Shown one piece after another: positions 1 through 9,576 of a stretch of 64,000 nt of DNA. Under the pieces are notes generated by a model that worked only from the letters and a program-made list of their open reading frames with translations, was not told the origin of the DNA and ran no database searches. The stretch's first letter is position 1, and each line of letters opens with the position of its first letter. A program made the translations under genes and the position numbers. Source of the DNA: Gordonia sediminis (GTDB taxonomy: Bacteria > Actinomycetota > Actinomycetes > Mycobacteriales > Mycobacteriaceae); contig RZUM01000004.1 of NCBI GenBank assembly GCA_004193205.1, positions 310,001 through 374,000 of the forward strand. Direction: 5' to 3'.

Positions 1-613
1 GCAGGTTCTCGTCGGCCGCGACGCGTTGCAGCATGCGGTCGGCGATCGGGTCGCCGCACGCCTTGCCGGTGTTGCGGTGCGATACGCGGGTGGCGAGTTC
101 CTGGAAGCTCACGTAACTGACCGCGTAGAGCATGTCGAAGCTGTGGTCGCGTTGACCGTCGTCGTCGGGCAACGGGTTGAAGCCGTGCGTCATGTGCTGC
201 ATGCGGATCTCTTCGAGCTCCACGGGGTCCACCCCACGCGTGACGACGAGGTAGTCCCGCATCACGGTCGAATGCCGCATCTCCTCGGCCGTCCACCGGC
301 CGACCCAGAAGCCCCAGGCGTCGTCGAGGCTGAAGTTGTCGGCGATCACCCGGTGATAGGACGGCAGATTGTCCTCGGTGAGCAGGTTGGTGATCATCGC
401 GGCCTTGGCCGTCTCGGACAGCTGCGACTGCGACGGATCCCAGTCCTCACCACCGAGTGCCGCGAAGTTGCGGCCGTCGTCCCAGGGGACGTAGTCGTGC
501 GGATGCCAGTCCTTGGTCATCTTCATGTGGCGCTCGACCTCGGTCTCACAGACCGGAAGCAGCTCACGCAGCAGATCCGAGCCTGTCATCTCGGAACCGA
601 TCAGGCTGGTCAT
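1..613 (-). CDS. acyl-[ACP] desaturase, 3' part missing (left edge)
   Basis: This is the N-terminal 204 residues of a ferritin-fold, di-iron acyl-ACP desaturase of the plant-type/mycobacterial DesA family. Such enzymes insert a cis double bond into ACP-bound fatty acyl chains using O2 and reduced ferredoxin. Visible iron ligands are Glu80 (LLTEDNLPSYH) and the EExxH motif at residues 110-114 (EEMRH); the second ExxH motif should lie beyond base 1. The ATG at 613 has a good ribosome site (AAGGAG, 4 bases upstream). The gene diverges from devR, so both share the 614-765 intergenic region. Mycobacterial homologues are DesA1 and DesA2; I cannot tell which from this fragment. Confidence 0.88.
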   Translation of the reverse strand, partial: MTSLIGSEMTGSDLLRELLPVCETEVERHMKMTKDWHPHDYVPWDDGRNFAALGGEDWDPSQSQLSETAKAAMITNLLTEDNLPSYHRVIADNFSLDDAWGFWVGRWTAEEMRHSTVMRDYLVVTRGVDPVELEEIRMQHMTHGFNPLPDDDGQRDHSFDMLYAVSYVSFQELATRVSHRNTGKACGDPIADRMLQRVAADENL

Positions 614-684
614 CGTTCTCCTTGGTAGTCGGCATTCTCTGGGCAGGTACCAACTCTGCGCTGCGGATGCGGTGGCCGACGTGA

Positions 685-721
685 GCCGAAGGTCCCGAAC
701 CGTCGGGACTCAGGTCGCCAC
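685..721. promoter_or_regulatory. candidate DevR/DosR box
   Basis: Bases 702-721 (GTCGGGACTCAGGTCGCCAC) match the published DosR consensus TTSGGGACTWWAGTCCCSAA at 15 of 20 positions, including an intact GGGACT half-site. Just before it, GTCCCGA (692-698) and TCGGGAC (703-709) form a perfect 7-base inverted repeat, which gives a second half-site. The site lies 45-64 bases before the devR start and could control devR itself, the divergent desaturase gene, or both. Binding is inferred from sequence only. Confidence 0.55.
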
Positions 722-765
722 CATCGAGGTCTCGAACGGCACTGACCTGCGGTACCGTCAACTGC

Positions 766-1452
766 ATGTCTGCCGATCCCTCATCCGACGGCTCCACCGA
801 CACCCAGCCCGTCCGCGTGTACCTCGTCGATGACCACGAACTCGTGCGTCGAGGACTGCGGGACCTGCTCGGGACCGCCGAGGACCTCGAGATCGTCGGC
901 GAGGCCGCCTCCGTCGGTGAGGCACGCGTCGGTATCCTGGCGACCTTGCCCGACGTCGCGGTGCTCGACGTCCGGCTGCCCGACGGCAGCGGTGTCGAAC
1001 TGTGCCGCGACATCCGGGCGGCCGAACCGTCGGTGCACTGTCTGATGCTGACGAGCTACGCCGACGACGATGCGTTGCTCGCCGCGGTCCTCGCGGGCGC
1101 GTCGGGCTTCGTGCTCAAACAGATCCTCGGCCACAACCTCGTTGCCGCTGTCCGTACCGTCGGAAAGGGCGGCTCGCTCCTCGACGACCGCAGCACCGCC
1201 GCGCTGCTCGCCAAACTGCGGGCCGGAAAGACCGCCACCGCCGCCGACCCGCTGGCGGAACTCACCTCCCAGGAGCGTGAGGTCTTCAACCTGATCGGCG
1301 ACGGCCTGACCAACCGGCAGATCGCCGAACAGATGTTCCTGGCCGAGAAGACCATCAAGAACTACGTCTCACGCATTCTGGCCAAGCTGGACATGCAGCG
1401 CCGCACGCAGGTCGCGGTGATGGCGACGAAGATCCGCGACGGCAAGGCGTAG
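766..1452 (+). CDS. devR: NarL-family response regulator, DevR/DosR-like
   Basis: A 228-residue response regulator very close to mycobacterial DevR (DosR), the activator of the hypoxia, NO and CO dormancy regulon. The receiver domain spans residues 17-135, with acidic residues in VDDHE, the phospho-acceptor Asp68 in [10 protein letters not shown] and a switch Thr in LTSY. The LuxR-type HTH covers about 163-225 ([22 protein letters not shown]). The DevR-specific stretch [19 protein letters not shown] is present. The annotated ATG lacks a clear Shine-Dalgarno sequence; a start at the in-frame GTG near residue 17 would match M. tuberculosis DevR better, so the first 16 residues are uncertain. 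The partner kinase gene lies downstream in convergent orientation instead of in the same operon. Confidence 0.9.
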   Translation: MSADPSSDGSTDTQPVRVYLVDDHELVRRGLRDLLGTAEDLEIVGEAASVGEARVGILATLPDVAVLDVRLPDGSGVELCRDIRAAEPSVHCLMLTSYADDDALLAAVLAGASGFVLKQILGHNLVAAVRTVGKGGSLLDDRSTAALLAKLRAGKTATAADPLAELTSQEREVFNLIGDGLTNRQIAEQMFLAEKTIKNYVSRILAKLDMQRRTQVAVMATKIRDGKA

Positions 1453-1512
1453 TCGCCCCGAATCAGCCTGGCGCAGCGTCGTCCGCGGCACGGCAACGTC
1501 GCCGCGACCACG

Positions 1513-3186
1513 TCACTGCGACAACTGACCGGTGAGCGGCACCGACCAGGTCAGGGTCGTCCCGCCGGCATGCCGCTTTCCCCGCGTTGAGGTCACCACG
1601 TTGAACACCCCGTCGCATTCCTCGGCCCGCCGCGTCAGGTTGTCCAGGCCGCGGTAGGTGACGTCCGAACCGATTCCGACGCCGTCGTCGCTGATCTCGA
1701 CCGACAGCACGCCGTCCTCGGCACGCACCGAGACGTCGATGTGCTCGGCGTCGGCGTGGCGCAGCGCGTTGGACAGTCCCTCCCGCAACACGGCGTCGAT
1801 ATGCGGCCCCAACGACTCCGGCACCACTGTGTCGACCGGTCCGGCGAACTGCACACCCGGCGATATCGGTGCGTGGGTGGCCAACTCCGAGACGATGTCG
1901 AGCACCCGACGACGAAGGGTGGTGGTGTCGTGCAGGCCGGGCACCGTCTGCAGGTCGAAGATCGACGTACGGATCTGGGCGATGGTGCGATCCAGATCCG
2001 TGACCACCTGCTCGAGTCGGGCGGTCGTGGCGCGTTCGGCCTCCTCGGTCTGCATATGCTGTCCCGCCGCATGCGCGGCGAGCATCGTCTGGACCGACAT
2101 CCCGATCGCGAACAGCCGCTGGATCACGTGATCGTGCAGGTCGCGGGCGATCCGGTGCCGGTCCTCGAGGACCTCGAGGTCGCGCGCGACCTGCTGCTGC
2201 TCGGCGTAGACGACCGACAGGGAGGCGACCTCGGCGACGCCGGCAAGCCCTGACGCGGCCTCGTCGTCCCAGTCGGGCCGGCTGCGGTGGGTGATCACGA
2301 TCCAGCCGAACGCGCCCGCGGCCCGCTGCAACGGCTGCACCGTCACCCACGCCGCGTCGCGGCGGATCAGTTCGGAGGGGACCTCGTCGGCGATGACCAC
2401 CGACCGGCTGCCACGCGCCGGGAACACCATGTCCCCGACGACGACCGGCGGCCCGGTGTGGCCGGCCACGGTGATCTCCCCGGCCTCGTCGGTCAGCAGG
2501 AAGACGTCAACTGCGTCGGTGAGTTCGGCGACGTCCGAACACAGCCGCGACAGCGTGTCGGCCAGCGCGATCCCGGCCAGCGGCTCCGACCCACGCCGCG
2601 CCAGCACCTGCATCCACCGGTGGCGGGTGCGGGCCCGTTCGAACAGCCGCGCGTTGTCGACGGCGATACCGGCGGCCACGGCCAGCACCGCCACCAGCGT
2701 CTCGTCGACCTCGCTGAACTCCAGCGCCGACTGCTTCTCGGTCAGATAGATGCTGCCGAAGACGGACCCCCGCACGATGATCGGCGCGCCGAGGAAGGTG
2801 TGCATCGGGGGGTGGCCCTCCGGGAATCCCACCGAGGACGGATGTTTGGACAACTCCGGGATGCGCAGCACCTGCGGATGGTCGATGAGCAGTCCCAGCA
2901 CCCCGCGCCCGACCGGGAGGTGGTCCATCCGCGCCCGCTGGGCGTTCGACAGACCGGTGTTGACGAACGCACTCAACCCGCCGTCGGGACCGCGCACGCC
3001 CAGCGCGCCGTAGCGGGCGTCCACGACCGAGGTCGCCATCTCGACGATGCGTTGCAGCGCCTCGTCGAGCTCGAGACCCTGCCCCACGACGAGCACCGCC
3101 TCGAGCAGGTCGCGGAGCACCGCGGGATCGTCGGCACCGTGACGGGCCAGGGCGTCGAGTGCCTCGTTCAGTCCCCGGGAGTTCAT
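1513..3186 (-). CDS. devS: GAF-domain sensor histidine kinase, DevS/DosT-like
   Basis: A 557-residue soluble kinase with two GAF domains (about 35-175 and 185-330), a HisKA_3 dimerisation helix with phospho-acceptor His351 (RIARDLHDHVIQRLF) and an HATPase_c domain (LREGLSNALRHA, DDGVGIG). This is the layout of mycobacterial DevS/DosT, which sense O2, NO and CO through heme in the first GAF domain. His125 in HPPMHTFLG is a candidate heme ligand (inference from family alignment from memory). The ATG at 3186 overlaps the cobB stop by four bases (ATGA), so translation is probably coupled to cobB. The domain order and the neighbouring devR make the pairing likely despite convergent orientation. 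Confidence 0.88.
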   Translation of the reverse strand: MNSRGLNEALDALARHGADDPAVLRDLLEAVLVVGQGLELDEALQRIVEMATSVVDARYGALGVRGPDGGLSAFVNTGLSNAQRARMDHLPVGRGVLGLLIDHPQVLRIPELSKHPSSVGFPEGHPPMHTFLGAPIIVRGSVFGSIYLTEKQSALEFSEVDETLVAVLAVAAGIAVDNARLFERARTRHRWMQVLARRGSEPLAGIALADTLSRLCSDVAELTDAVDVFLLTDEAGEITVAGHTGPPVVVGDMVFPARGSRSVVIADEVPSELIRRDAAWVTVQPLQRAAGAFGWIVITHRSRPDWDDEAASGLAGVAEVASLSVVYAEQQQVARDLEVLEDRHRIARDLHDHVIQRLFAIGMSVQTMLAAHAAGQHMQTEEAERATTARLEQVVTDLDRTIAQIRTSIFDLQTVPGLHDTTTLRRRVLDIVSELATHAPISPGVQFAGPVDTVVPESLGPHIDAVLREGLSNALRHADAEHIDVSVRAEDGVLSVEISDDGVGIGSDVTYRGLDNLTRRAEECDGVFNVVTSTRGKRHAGGTTLTWSVPLTGQLSQ

Positions 3187-4640
3187 CCGGCGCGCTCCTC
3201 TCCCGTCGTCGACGCGGCCCGCGCCGATGCCACGAATCGTGCCACGGCGGCAGGGCTTCCGGCCGGGTGGACGTGTAGGTAGGAGGCATGCACCCCGCCG
3301 ACGGCGAACCCGTGGGTTCCCGGCCGGCCGTGATGATTCCGCCACGCCCACGCGGGCCCACCGCGCCCGGTCCCAGAACCCCCAGCGCTCACCGTCGACC
3401 GATGGAACTCGTGGCCCGTCACCCGCTCCCCCGCGCGGAACGCGACCGAGTCCCCGACGGCGACCGCGTCGCGGTAGCCGAGGGTGAGGGTCGGTCCGAA
3501 ATGCCCAGCGATGTCGAGCACACCGGTCATCGGATGTCCGTCGAGCTCCGCCGCCAGGTAGAGCAGTCCCGCGCACTCGGCGAGGATCGGCCGCCCCGCG
3601 GCGGCGTGCGCGGCCAGATCGGCGCGCAGCACCTCGTTCGCCGACAATTCCGCCGCATGTTCCTCGGGGAATCCTCCGCCGATCACCACCGCATCGGTGT
3701 CGGCCGGAAGCCGATCGTGCAGCGGATCGAATCCGACGACGTCGGCGCCGGCGGCCTCGAGCAGTTCGCGATGTTCGGCGTAGCCGAAGGTGAAGGCGGC
3801 CCCGCCGGCGACCGCGACCACCGGAGGCCGCGGCCCGGAGGCGGGCACCGGCCCGTCTCCGATCGCGGTGACCGGCGACCACGGTTCGGTGGCGCGGTGG
3901 GTGCGGGTGCGCGCGGCGGCGACGATCGCCCTGAGATCCAGGGCCGCGCCCACCTCGGCGGTCATCGCGTCCACCGCGCGGACCGCGTCGTCGCTGCGTT
4001 CGGCGGCGGGGATCAGCCCGAGGTGACGGGACGGCACCCGCAGGTCGGGATTGCGCCGCAGCACCCCGAACACCGGCAGGCCGACCCGTGCGCACGCCTG
4101 CCGTAACACCGCCTCGTGTCGTGGCGAACCGACCCGGTTGAGGATGACCCCGGCGATCCGGATGGACGGTTCGTAACCGATGAAGCCGTGCAACACCGCC
4201 GCCAGCGACTGGCTGTGCCCGGCCGCGTCGACGACGAGCACCACCGGCGCCCCGATCAGGAGAGCCACATGGGCGGTGGACCCGAAACCGACCGGATCGC
4301 CGGCGGGCTCCCCGTCGTCGGGCCCGGTCGCGGCGGCCCCGAGGATCCGCCCGTCGAACAGCCCCATCACACCCTCGACGACGGCGATGTCGGCGGCTGC
4401 CGATCCCGCGGCGAACAGCGGGCCGATCCGGTCCTCGCCGACGAGGTTCGGATCGAGGTTGCGTCCCACTCTGCCGGCGGCCACGGCGTGGTAGCCGGGG
4501 TCGATGTAGTCGGGACCGACCTTGAACGGGGCGACGCGGTGCCCGGCGGCCCGCAGGGCACCGATCAGTCCGGTGGTGACGGTGGTCTTGCCGCTGCCAG
4601 ATGCGGGTGCGGCGATGACCACGGCGGGGATTCCGCTCAC
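3183..4640 (-). CDS. cobB: cobyrinate a,c-diamide synthase (CbiA/CobB)
   Basis: A 485-residue ATP- and glutamine-dependent amidotransferase that amidates the a and c side chains of (hydrogeno)byrinic acid in cobalamin synthesis. The N-terminal dethiobiotin-synthetase-like domain carries the P-loop APASGSGKTT (11-20) and the family signature FKVGPDYIDPGYH (39-51). The C-terminal type-1 glutaminase domain has Cys356 in ILAECAGLLYL. Start codon is GTG. It follows cobO by 19 bases and overlaps devS by four. Homologue in M. tuberculosis is Rv2848c, with the same neighbours. Confidence 0.95.
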   Translation of the reverse strand: MSGIPAVVIAAPASGSGKTTVTTGLIGALRAAGHRVAPFKVGPDYIDPGYHAVAAGRVGRNLDPNLVGEDRIGPLFAAGSAAADIAVVEGVMGLFDGRILGAAATGPDDGEPAGDPVGFGSTAHVALLIGAPVVLVVDAAGHSQSLAAVLHGFIGYEPSIRIAGVILNRVGSPRHEAVLRQACARVGLPVFGVLRRNPDLRVPSRHLGLIPAAERSDDAVRAVDAMTAEVGAALDLRAIVAAARTRTHRATEPWSPVTAIGDGPVPASGPRPPVVAVAGGAAFTFGYAEHRELLEAAGADVVGFDPLHDRLPADTDAVVIGGGFPEEHAAELSANEVLRADLAAHAAAGRPILAECAGLLYLAAELDGHPMTGVLDIAGHFGPTLTLGYRDAVAVGDSVAFRAGERVTGHEFHRSTVSAGGSGTGRGGPAWAWRNHHGRPGTHGFAVGGVHASYLHVHPAGSPAAVARFVASARAASTTGEERAG

Positions 4641-4659
4641 GGTGTCGGTCGCCTCCTCG

Positions 4660-5277
4660 TCACCATTCGATGCCCTTTTGCCCCTTGCGGCCGGCGTCCA
4701 TCGGATGGGCGATCTTGCGCATCTCGGTCACCAGGTCGGCGGCCTCGATCAGCGCGGCGGGGGCCCGTCGCCCGGTGATGACGACGTGTTGGCGGCCGGG
4801 GCGTGCGCGCAGCACGGACACCACCTCGTCGGTGTCCATCCACCCCCAGTCGAGCGGGTAGGTGAACTCGTCGAGGACGTAGAAATCGTGTTCCTCGTCG
4901 GCGAGGCGCCGCGCGATCTCGGCCCAGCCGGCCCGCGCGGCGGCGGCGTGGTCGTCGTCGTGGTCGGCGTTGGCGCGCAACCACGACCAGCCCTGACCCA
5001 TCTTGTGCCACTCCACCGGCCCGCCGGCACCGGTCTGCTCATGGAGGTCGCCGAGTGCGGTGAGCGCGGTCTCCTCGCCCACCCGCCATTTCGCGCTCTT
5101 GACGAATTGGAACACCGCCACGCGCATACCTGCGTTCCAGGCGCGCATCGCCATCCCGAACGCCGCGGTCGACTTTCCCTTGCCGTCGCCGGTGTGCACG
5201 GCCAGCACCGGCAGATTGCGCCGCTGACGGGTGGTCAACCCGTCGTCGGGGACGGTGTCGGGTACTCCCTGGGGCAA
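4660..5277 (-). CDS. cobO: cob(I)yrinate a,c-diamide adenosyltransferase
   Basis: A 205-residue BtuR/CobO-family enzyme that transfers the 5'-deoxyadenosyl group of ATP to cobalt in corrinoids. It has the ATP-binding motif HTGDGKGKSTAAFGMAMRA, the conserved FQFVKS and VEWHKMG segments, and DEFTYPLDWGW, all typical of this family. The start is an unusual TTG (5275-5277); it is preferred because the resulting MPQG N-terminus matches M. tuberculosis CobO (Rv2849c). It lies 61 bases after the chelatase gene and just before cobB in the cobalamin operon. Confidence 0.94.
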   Translation of the reverse strand: MPQGVPDTVPDDGLTTRQRRNLPVLAVHTGDGKGKSTAAFGMAMRAWNAGMRVAVFQFVKSAKWRVGEETALTALGDLHEQTGAGGPVEWHKMGQGWSWLRANADHDDDHAAAARAGWAEIARRLADEEHDFYVLDEFTYPLDWGWMDTDEVVSVLRARPGRQHVVITGRRAPAALIEAADLVTEMRKIAHPMDAGRKGQKGIEW

Positions 5278-5338
5278 CTCGGTTCTCCTCGTGTCGGGCG
5301 TGGCGGTTCTCGCGTCGTCGACGTCGGGCGGGGTGGTC

Positions 5339-7318
5339 TCAGGCCGCCCGGCCCGGCCCGGTCAGCGCGCGAGCGGTGAGGTCGTCCATGGGCAGGCACC
5401 GCGCGCCGAGCGCGACGGCGAGTTCGGAGGCGAGACCGAGACGGATCATGCCCTGTTCGCAGTCCACGACGACCGACTCGACACCCTTGCGCCCGATCCC
5501 GGTTGCCGCGACCCGCGCCCGGATGGCTGCGTCCGGACCGGAGGTGGCCCGGCCGTCGGTGAGCACCACCAGCAGCGGGCGGCGCCGCGGTTCCCGGCGG
5601 ACGGCCCGATCGATGAGATCTGCTGCGGTGCGCAGACCTTCGGCCAGCGGTGTCCGTCCGCCCGTACGCACTTCGGCGAGGCGCCGTACGGCGATGTCGA
5701 CCGACCGGGTCGGCGGCACCACCACCGTCGCCGACGAACCGCGGGCGACGACCACGGCCACCCGGTCACGGCGGGTGTAGGAGTCGCGCAGCAGATCGAC
5801 GCACAGCTCGGTGACCGCGGTGAGTCGACGACGCGCGGTCATCGATCCCGACAGGTCCACCAGGAACACCACCAGGTTGCCCTCCTGGCCGATCCGCTCG
5901 GCGGCGCGCAGGTCGTCGGATCCGACCCGCAGTGTCGCGGCGACACCGGTGTCGCGGTCCTCGACGCGCCCGGCCGCCGACAGGACCGTGCCGAACAGGT
6001 GCACCGGCGCTCCGGCGGCGAAATCGACGGCCCGCGTGGTCTGCCCGCGTCGGGAGCGGGCCGGAGACCGTCGGCCCGGGTCCCCGTCGCCGAGGCCGTC
6101 CACGCGCAGTCGCGTCATCCGGCGCACCGCGTCGCCGGTGCGTGGGGAACCGAATCGTGCGCCCGCAGCAGGTGCCTGCGCCGGATTGTCGGCAGGTGTG
6201 GTGGGCTCGGTCGGCTCGGTGTCGACGTCGGACGCCGGAGTCCGGGCGGCGTCGGAGCCGGTGCCCGGGCCGCTGTCGGGAGCATCGTGCGGTGATCCGC
6301 CGTCGTCGGGGCCGGGATCGGTGGGGTCGGTGGGGTCGTCGTCTGGGCCCGCGGCATCGGCCGCTTCGGCACCGGATTCCATGGCGTCGTCGAGTTGGTC
6401 TGCGGTCAAACCGGATTCGTCGAACGGGTTGCGTCGCCGACGATGCGGCAACGCGAGTTCCACGGCGACCCGCACATCGTCGGCGGTGACCGCGTCGGCC
6501 TGCCGCCAGGCCGCGTGAGCCGCCGCCGTCCGGGCGACGACGATGTCGCCGCGCAGCCCGTCGACCTCGAGATGCGCGCAGATCCCGGCGATGCGCCGCA
6601 GCTCGGCCGTCGACAGGGCCACCCGCGACACCACCGCCCGTGCCGCGGCGATCCGACGCTTCAGCGTGTCCTCCGCCTCGGCGAAGGACGTCACGAAACC
6701 CTGGGGGTCCGAATCGAATTCCATCCGACGGCGGATCACGGCCACCCGCTCGTCGATGTCGCGTCCGGCGGCCACGTCCACCGCGAGCCCGAAGCGGTCG
6801 AGGAGCTGCGGGCGCAGTTCCCCCTCCTCCGGGTTCATCGTGCCGACCAGCACGAAGTCGGCGGACTGGGTGTGCGAGACGCCGTCACGTTCGATGGTGA
6901 CCCGGCCACTCGCGGCGGCGTCGAGCAGGACGTCGACGAGGTGATCGGCGAGCAGATTGACCTCGTCGATGTAGAGCACGCCGCCGTCGGCGCGGGCCAG
7001 CAACCCGGGGGTGAACTCCGCGCGTCCTTCGCTGAGCACCGCGGTCAGGTCGAGCGACCCGATCACGCGGTCCTCGGTGGCGCCGATGGGCAGTTCCACG
7101 ACGCGGCCGTGGCCGTCGGCGCCGTCGTCGAGCAGCGGCCCGAGACCGCGCACGATCGTCGACTTCGCGGTGCCCTTCTCACCGCGGATCAGCACCCCGC
7201 CGATGCCGGGTGAGATCGCGGACAGGATCAGGGCGAGCTTGAGACGGTCGTGGCCGACGACGGCGCTGAACGGGTAACGGATCGGCGGCGCATCGGACGC
7301 CGCGCGGGCACCGCTCAT
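5339..7318 (-). CDS. AAA+/VWA metal chelatase, ChlI-ChlD fusion
   Basis: A 659-residue fusion of a ChlI/BchI-type AAA+ ATPase and a ChlD-type von Willebrand A domain. Walker A is GEKGTAKST, Walker B is VLYIDEVNLL, and the VWA MIDAS motif is DLSGSM (in VVFLVDLSGSMTARRRL). Between them is an Asp/Pro-rich linker. Such proteins power metal insertion into tetrapyrroles. The organism makes no chlorophyll, and the gene sits before cobO and cobB, so a cobaltochelatase role (with CobN elsewhere) is the likely one; this is inferred from context. The ATG overlaps the preceding GNAT gene stop by four bases. Equivalent to Rv2850c. Confidence 0.88.
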   Translation of the reverse strand: MSGARAASDAPPIRYPFSAVVGHDRLKLALILSAISPGIGGVLIRGEKGTAKSTIVRGLGPLLDDGADGHGRVVELPIGATEDRVIGSLDLTAVLSEGRAEFTPGLLARADGGVLYIDEVNLLADHLVDVLLDAAASGRVTIERDGVSHTQSADFVLVGTMNPEEGELRPQLLDRFGLAVDVAAGRDIDERVAVIRRRMEFDSDPQGFVTSFAEAEDTLKRRIAAARAVVSRVALSTAELRRIAGICAHLEVDGLRGDIVVARTAAAHAAWRQADAVTADDVRVAVELALPHRRRRNPFDESGLTADQLDDAMESGAEAADAAGPDDDPTDPTDPGPDDGGSPHDAPDSGPGTGSDAARTPASDVDTEPTEPTTPADNPAQAPAAGARFGSPRTGDAVRRMTRLRVDGLGDGDPGRRSPARSRRGQTTRAVDFAAGAPVHLFGTVLSAAGRVEDRDTGVAATLRVGSDDLRAAERIGQEGNLVVFLVDLSGSMTARRRLTAVTELCVDLLRDSYTRRDRVAVVVARGSSATVVVPPTRSVDIAVRRLAEVRTGGRTPLAEGLRTAADLIDRAVRREPRRRPLLVVLTDGRATSGPDAAIRARVAATGIGRKGVESVVVDCEQGMIRLGLASELAVALGARCLPMDDLTARALTGPGRAA

Positions 7319-7821
7319 CGCACCGCGCCCTGCGCCGCGGTCGGCGCGCCCGGGGCCCCGGCCGGGTCGTGCCGCATCGCGACATGCGGGATGCCGTCCT
7401 CGAGATATTCCTCACCCTCGACGACGAAACCGAACTTCGCGTACATGTCGACGAGATAGGCCTGTGCGTCGATGCGGCACGGATGATCGCCGGCCTGCGC
7501 GAGGGCGGCGCGGATCAGCCGGGCGGTGAGCCCGTGGCCGCGGTGGCCACGTTCGGTGCAGACCCGCCCGATCCGGTACACCGGACTCCCGTCCGCGGCC
7601 GGCGGGTCGGCAAGCAGCCGGAGGGTGGCGATGACCAAGCCGTCGTCGTCGGTGATCCAGAAGTGTCGCGTATGCGGGTCCAGGTCACGTCCGTCGAGCT
7701 CGGGATACGGGCACGCCTGCTCGACGACGAAGACGTCCACACGCAGTCGCAGGAGCGCGTACAGCGTGGCCGCGTCGAGGTCGTCGGACGCGCTGTGGTG
7801 CAGCTGCCCTACCGAAGTCAT
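7315..7821 (-). CDS. GNAT acetyltransferase, ElaA-like
   Basis: A 168-residue GNAT-fold protein of the ElaA family. Characteristic segments are LLRLRVDVFVVEQACPYPELDG, the acetyl-CoA binding region RIGRVCTERGHRGHGLTARLI, and YAKFGFVVEGEEYLEDGIPHVAM. The start ATG at 7821 (MTSVGQLHHS) is chosen because it aligns with ElaA (LHHSELS); longer readings would overlap mqo. It is first in the operon leading to the chelatase, cobO, cobB and devS, and corresponds to Rv2851c. The substrate is unknown. Confidence 0.87.
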   Translation of the reverse strand: MTSVGQLHHSASDDLDAATLYALLRLRVDVFVVEQACPYPELDGRDLDPHTRHFWITDDDGLVIATLRLLADPPAADGSPVYRIGRVCTERGHRGHGLTARLIRAALAQAGDHPCRIDAQAYLVDMYAKFGFVVEGEEYLEDGIPHVAMRHDPAGAPGAPTAAQGAVR

Positions 7822-7867
7822 GGTGTCGTGACTATCACACTCGGGCCGTGACCCACCAGGTGAGGTC

Positions 7868-9397
7868 TCAGACCGCCGGGGCCGGGGTCCGATCGGCGTC
7901 GGCGGTGGCGACGTCACTGCCTCGCTTGAGCGCGAGGCTGGCGCTGGTCCAGTCCCAGACCTGACGGAACAGGTCGCGGTTGTCGGAGAGCTTCTGACCG
8001 AACGACGGGATCATCTCGGTCAGCGCCGGGGTCCAGCCCTTGTACTCCGCGGGGAAACAACGCTCGAGGACCTGCAGCATCGCGGGCACGGCGGTCGAGG
8101 CTCCCGGCGACGCACCCAGCAGACCACCGATGGTGCCGTCGGCGGCCGTCACGACGGCGGTGCCGAACTCGAGGCTGCCGCCGACGCCGGTCTTGCGGAT
8201 CACCTGGACGCGCTGCCCCGCGGTGATCAGCTCCCAGTCATGTCCGTCGGCGCGGGGGGCGAACTCGCGAAGCGTGTCGACCCGGTCGCTGCGGCTGGCG
8301 GCCAGCTCGCTGACCAGGTACTTGAGCAAACCGAACTCCTGCGGCGCGATCGACAGCATCGGCAACAGATTGTTCGGCTTGATCGAGGCAGGCAGGTCGG
8401 TGATCTTCCCGCTCTTGAGGAACTTCGGCGACCAGCCGGCATACGGGCCGAACAGCAGACCCGGCTTGTGGTTGATGACCCGGGTGTCGAGGTGCGGCAC
8501 CGACATCGGCGGTGCGCCCACGGCGGCCTGTCCGTAGACCTTGGCCTGGTGCTCGCCGATCAGGTCCGGGTTGGTGCAGCGGAAGAACTCGCCGGAGACC
8601 GGGAACCCGCCGAAGCCCTTGGCCTCGGAGATGCCCGATTTCTGCAGCAGGTGCAGGGCACCGCCACCGGCGCCGACGAACACGAACTTCGCGTGCACCG
8701 ACACCTTCTCCTTGGTGCGCAGGTTTCGCACCTTGACGATCCAGCTGCCGTCGGACTGCTGCGACAGGTTGGTCACCGCGTGGCCGAAGTAGATACCGGC
8801 GCCCGAGCGTCCGATGGAGTTGATCAGCTGCTGGGTCAGCGCACCGAAGTCCACGTCGGTACCGTCGGTGAACCAGTTGAGCGCGACCGGGTCGGAGAAG
8901 TCGCGGCCGGCCGACATCAGCGGCAGCCGCTCGGTGAACACCGCCGGGTCGTCGATGAACTCCATGCCCTCGAACAGCACCTGTCCGGCCAGCCGGTCGT
9001 ACCGTTTGCGCAGGTAGTCCACCCCGGCCTCGCCGTGGGTGAAGCTGACATGCGGGATGGGGTTGATGAACTCGCTCGGCTCGCCGAGGATGCCGTTGTC
9101 CACGCCGTAGGCCCAGAACTGCCGCGACACCTGGAACTGTTCGTTGATGGACAGCGCCTTGTCGATGTTCACGTCGCCGTCGGCGGTCTTGGGGGTGTAG
9201 TTCAGCTCGCAGAGAGCGGAGTGACCGGTACCGGCGTTGTTCCACGGGTCGCTGCTCTCGGCGGCGGCGGCATCGAGGCGCTCGAACAGGCTGATCGACC
9301 AGTTCGGCTCCAGGCGGCGCAGCAACGCGCCGAGTGTGGCGCTCATGATTCCCGCACCGACCAGTGCGACGTCCGTCTTGATCACCGATTGAGACAC
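7868..9397 (-). CDS. mqo: malate:quinone oxidoreductase
   Basis: A 509-residue FAD-dependent, membrane-associated enzyme that oxidises L-malate to oxaloacetate and passes electrons to the quinone pool; it joins the TCA cycle to respiration. The N-terminal FAD site is [19 protein letters not shown], and the family segments [20 protein letters not shown] and [10 protein letters not shown] are present. Full length for the family. The start codon is GTG with AAGGAG about ten bases upstream. It stands alone on the minus strand, divergent from the hydrolase gene; the order GNAT-mqo-Rv2854-mtr is the same in M. tuberculosis. Confidence 0.96.
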   Translation of the reverse strand: MSQSVIKTDVALVGAGIMSATLGALLRRLEPNWSISLFERLDAAAAESSDPWNNAGTGHSALCELNYTPKTADGDVNIDKALSINEQFQVSRQFWAYGVDNGILGEPSEFINPIPHVSFTHGEAGVDYLRKRYDRLAGQVLFEGMEFIDDPAVFTERLPLMSAGRDFSDPVALNWFTDGTDVDFGALTQQLINSIGRSGAGIYFGHAVTNLSQQSDGSWIVKVRNLRTKEKVSVHAKFVFVGAGGGALHLLQKSGISEAKGFGGFPVSGEFFRCTNPDLIGEHQAKVYGQAAVGAPPMSVPHLDTRVINHKPGLLFGPYAGWSPKFLKSGKITDLPASIKPNNLLPMLSIAPQEFGLLKYLVSELAASRSDRVDTLREFAPRADGHDWELITAGQRVQVIRKTGVGGSLEFGTAVVTAADGTIGGLLGASPGASTAVPAMLQVLERCFPAEYKGWTPALTEMIPSFGQKLSDNRDLFRQVWDWTSASLALKRGSDVATADADRTPAPAV

Positions 9398-9576
9398 GTG
9401 CGATCTCTCCTTGCGCTGATTGGGACGATCCGGGTTTCCCCTGTCGTTCGTCCGGTGTCAACGGCCATTGTTCCCCATATGGTCGACAACAACAGAATCG
9501 CCTGGGGCAAAGTGTGGGCTGGACGACACTTTGTTCACCTGGGGGCGGCGGCATCCGCTTCTCTAGAGTGGATCTC

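Noticed and set aside
3183-5338. Cobalamin riboswitch before the cob genes
   Set aside because: Gaps in this operon are at most 61 bases and lack B12-box sequence; none was seen before cobQ either.
5231-7213. Long plus-strand open frames opposite the chelatase and cobO genes
   Set aside because: GC-rich codon structure leaves stop-free antisense frames; their products are Arg/Ala/His-rich without domains, and the minus-strand genes are well conserved.
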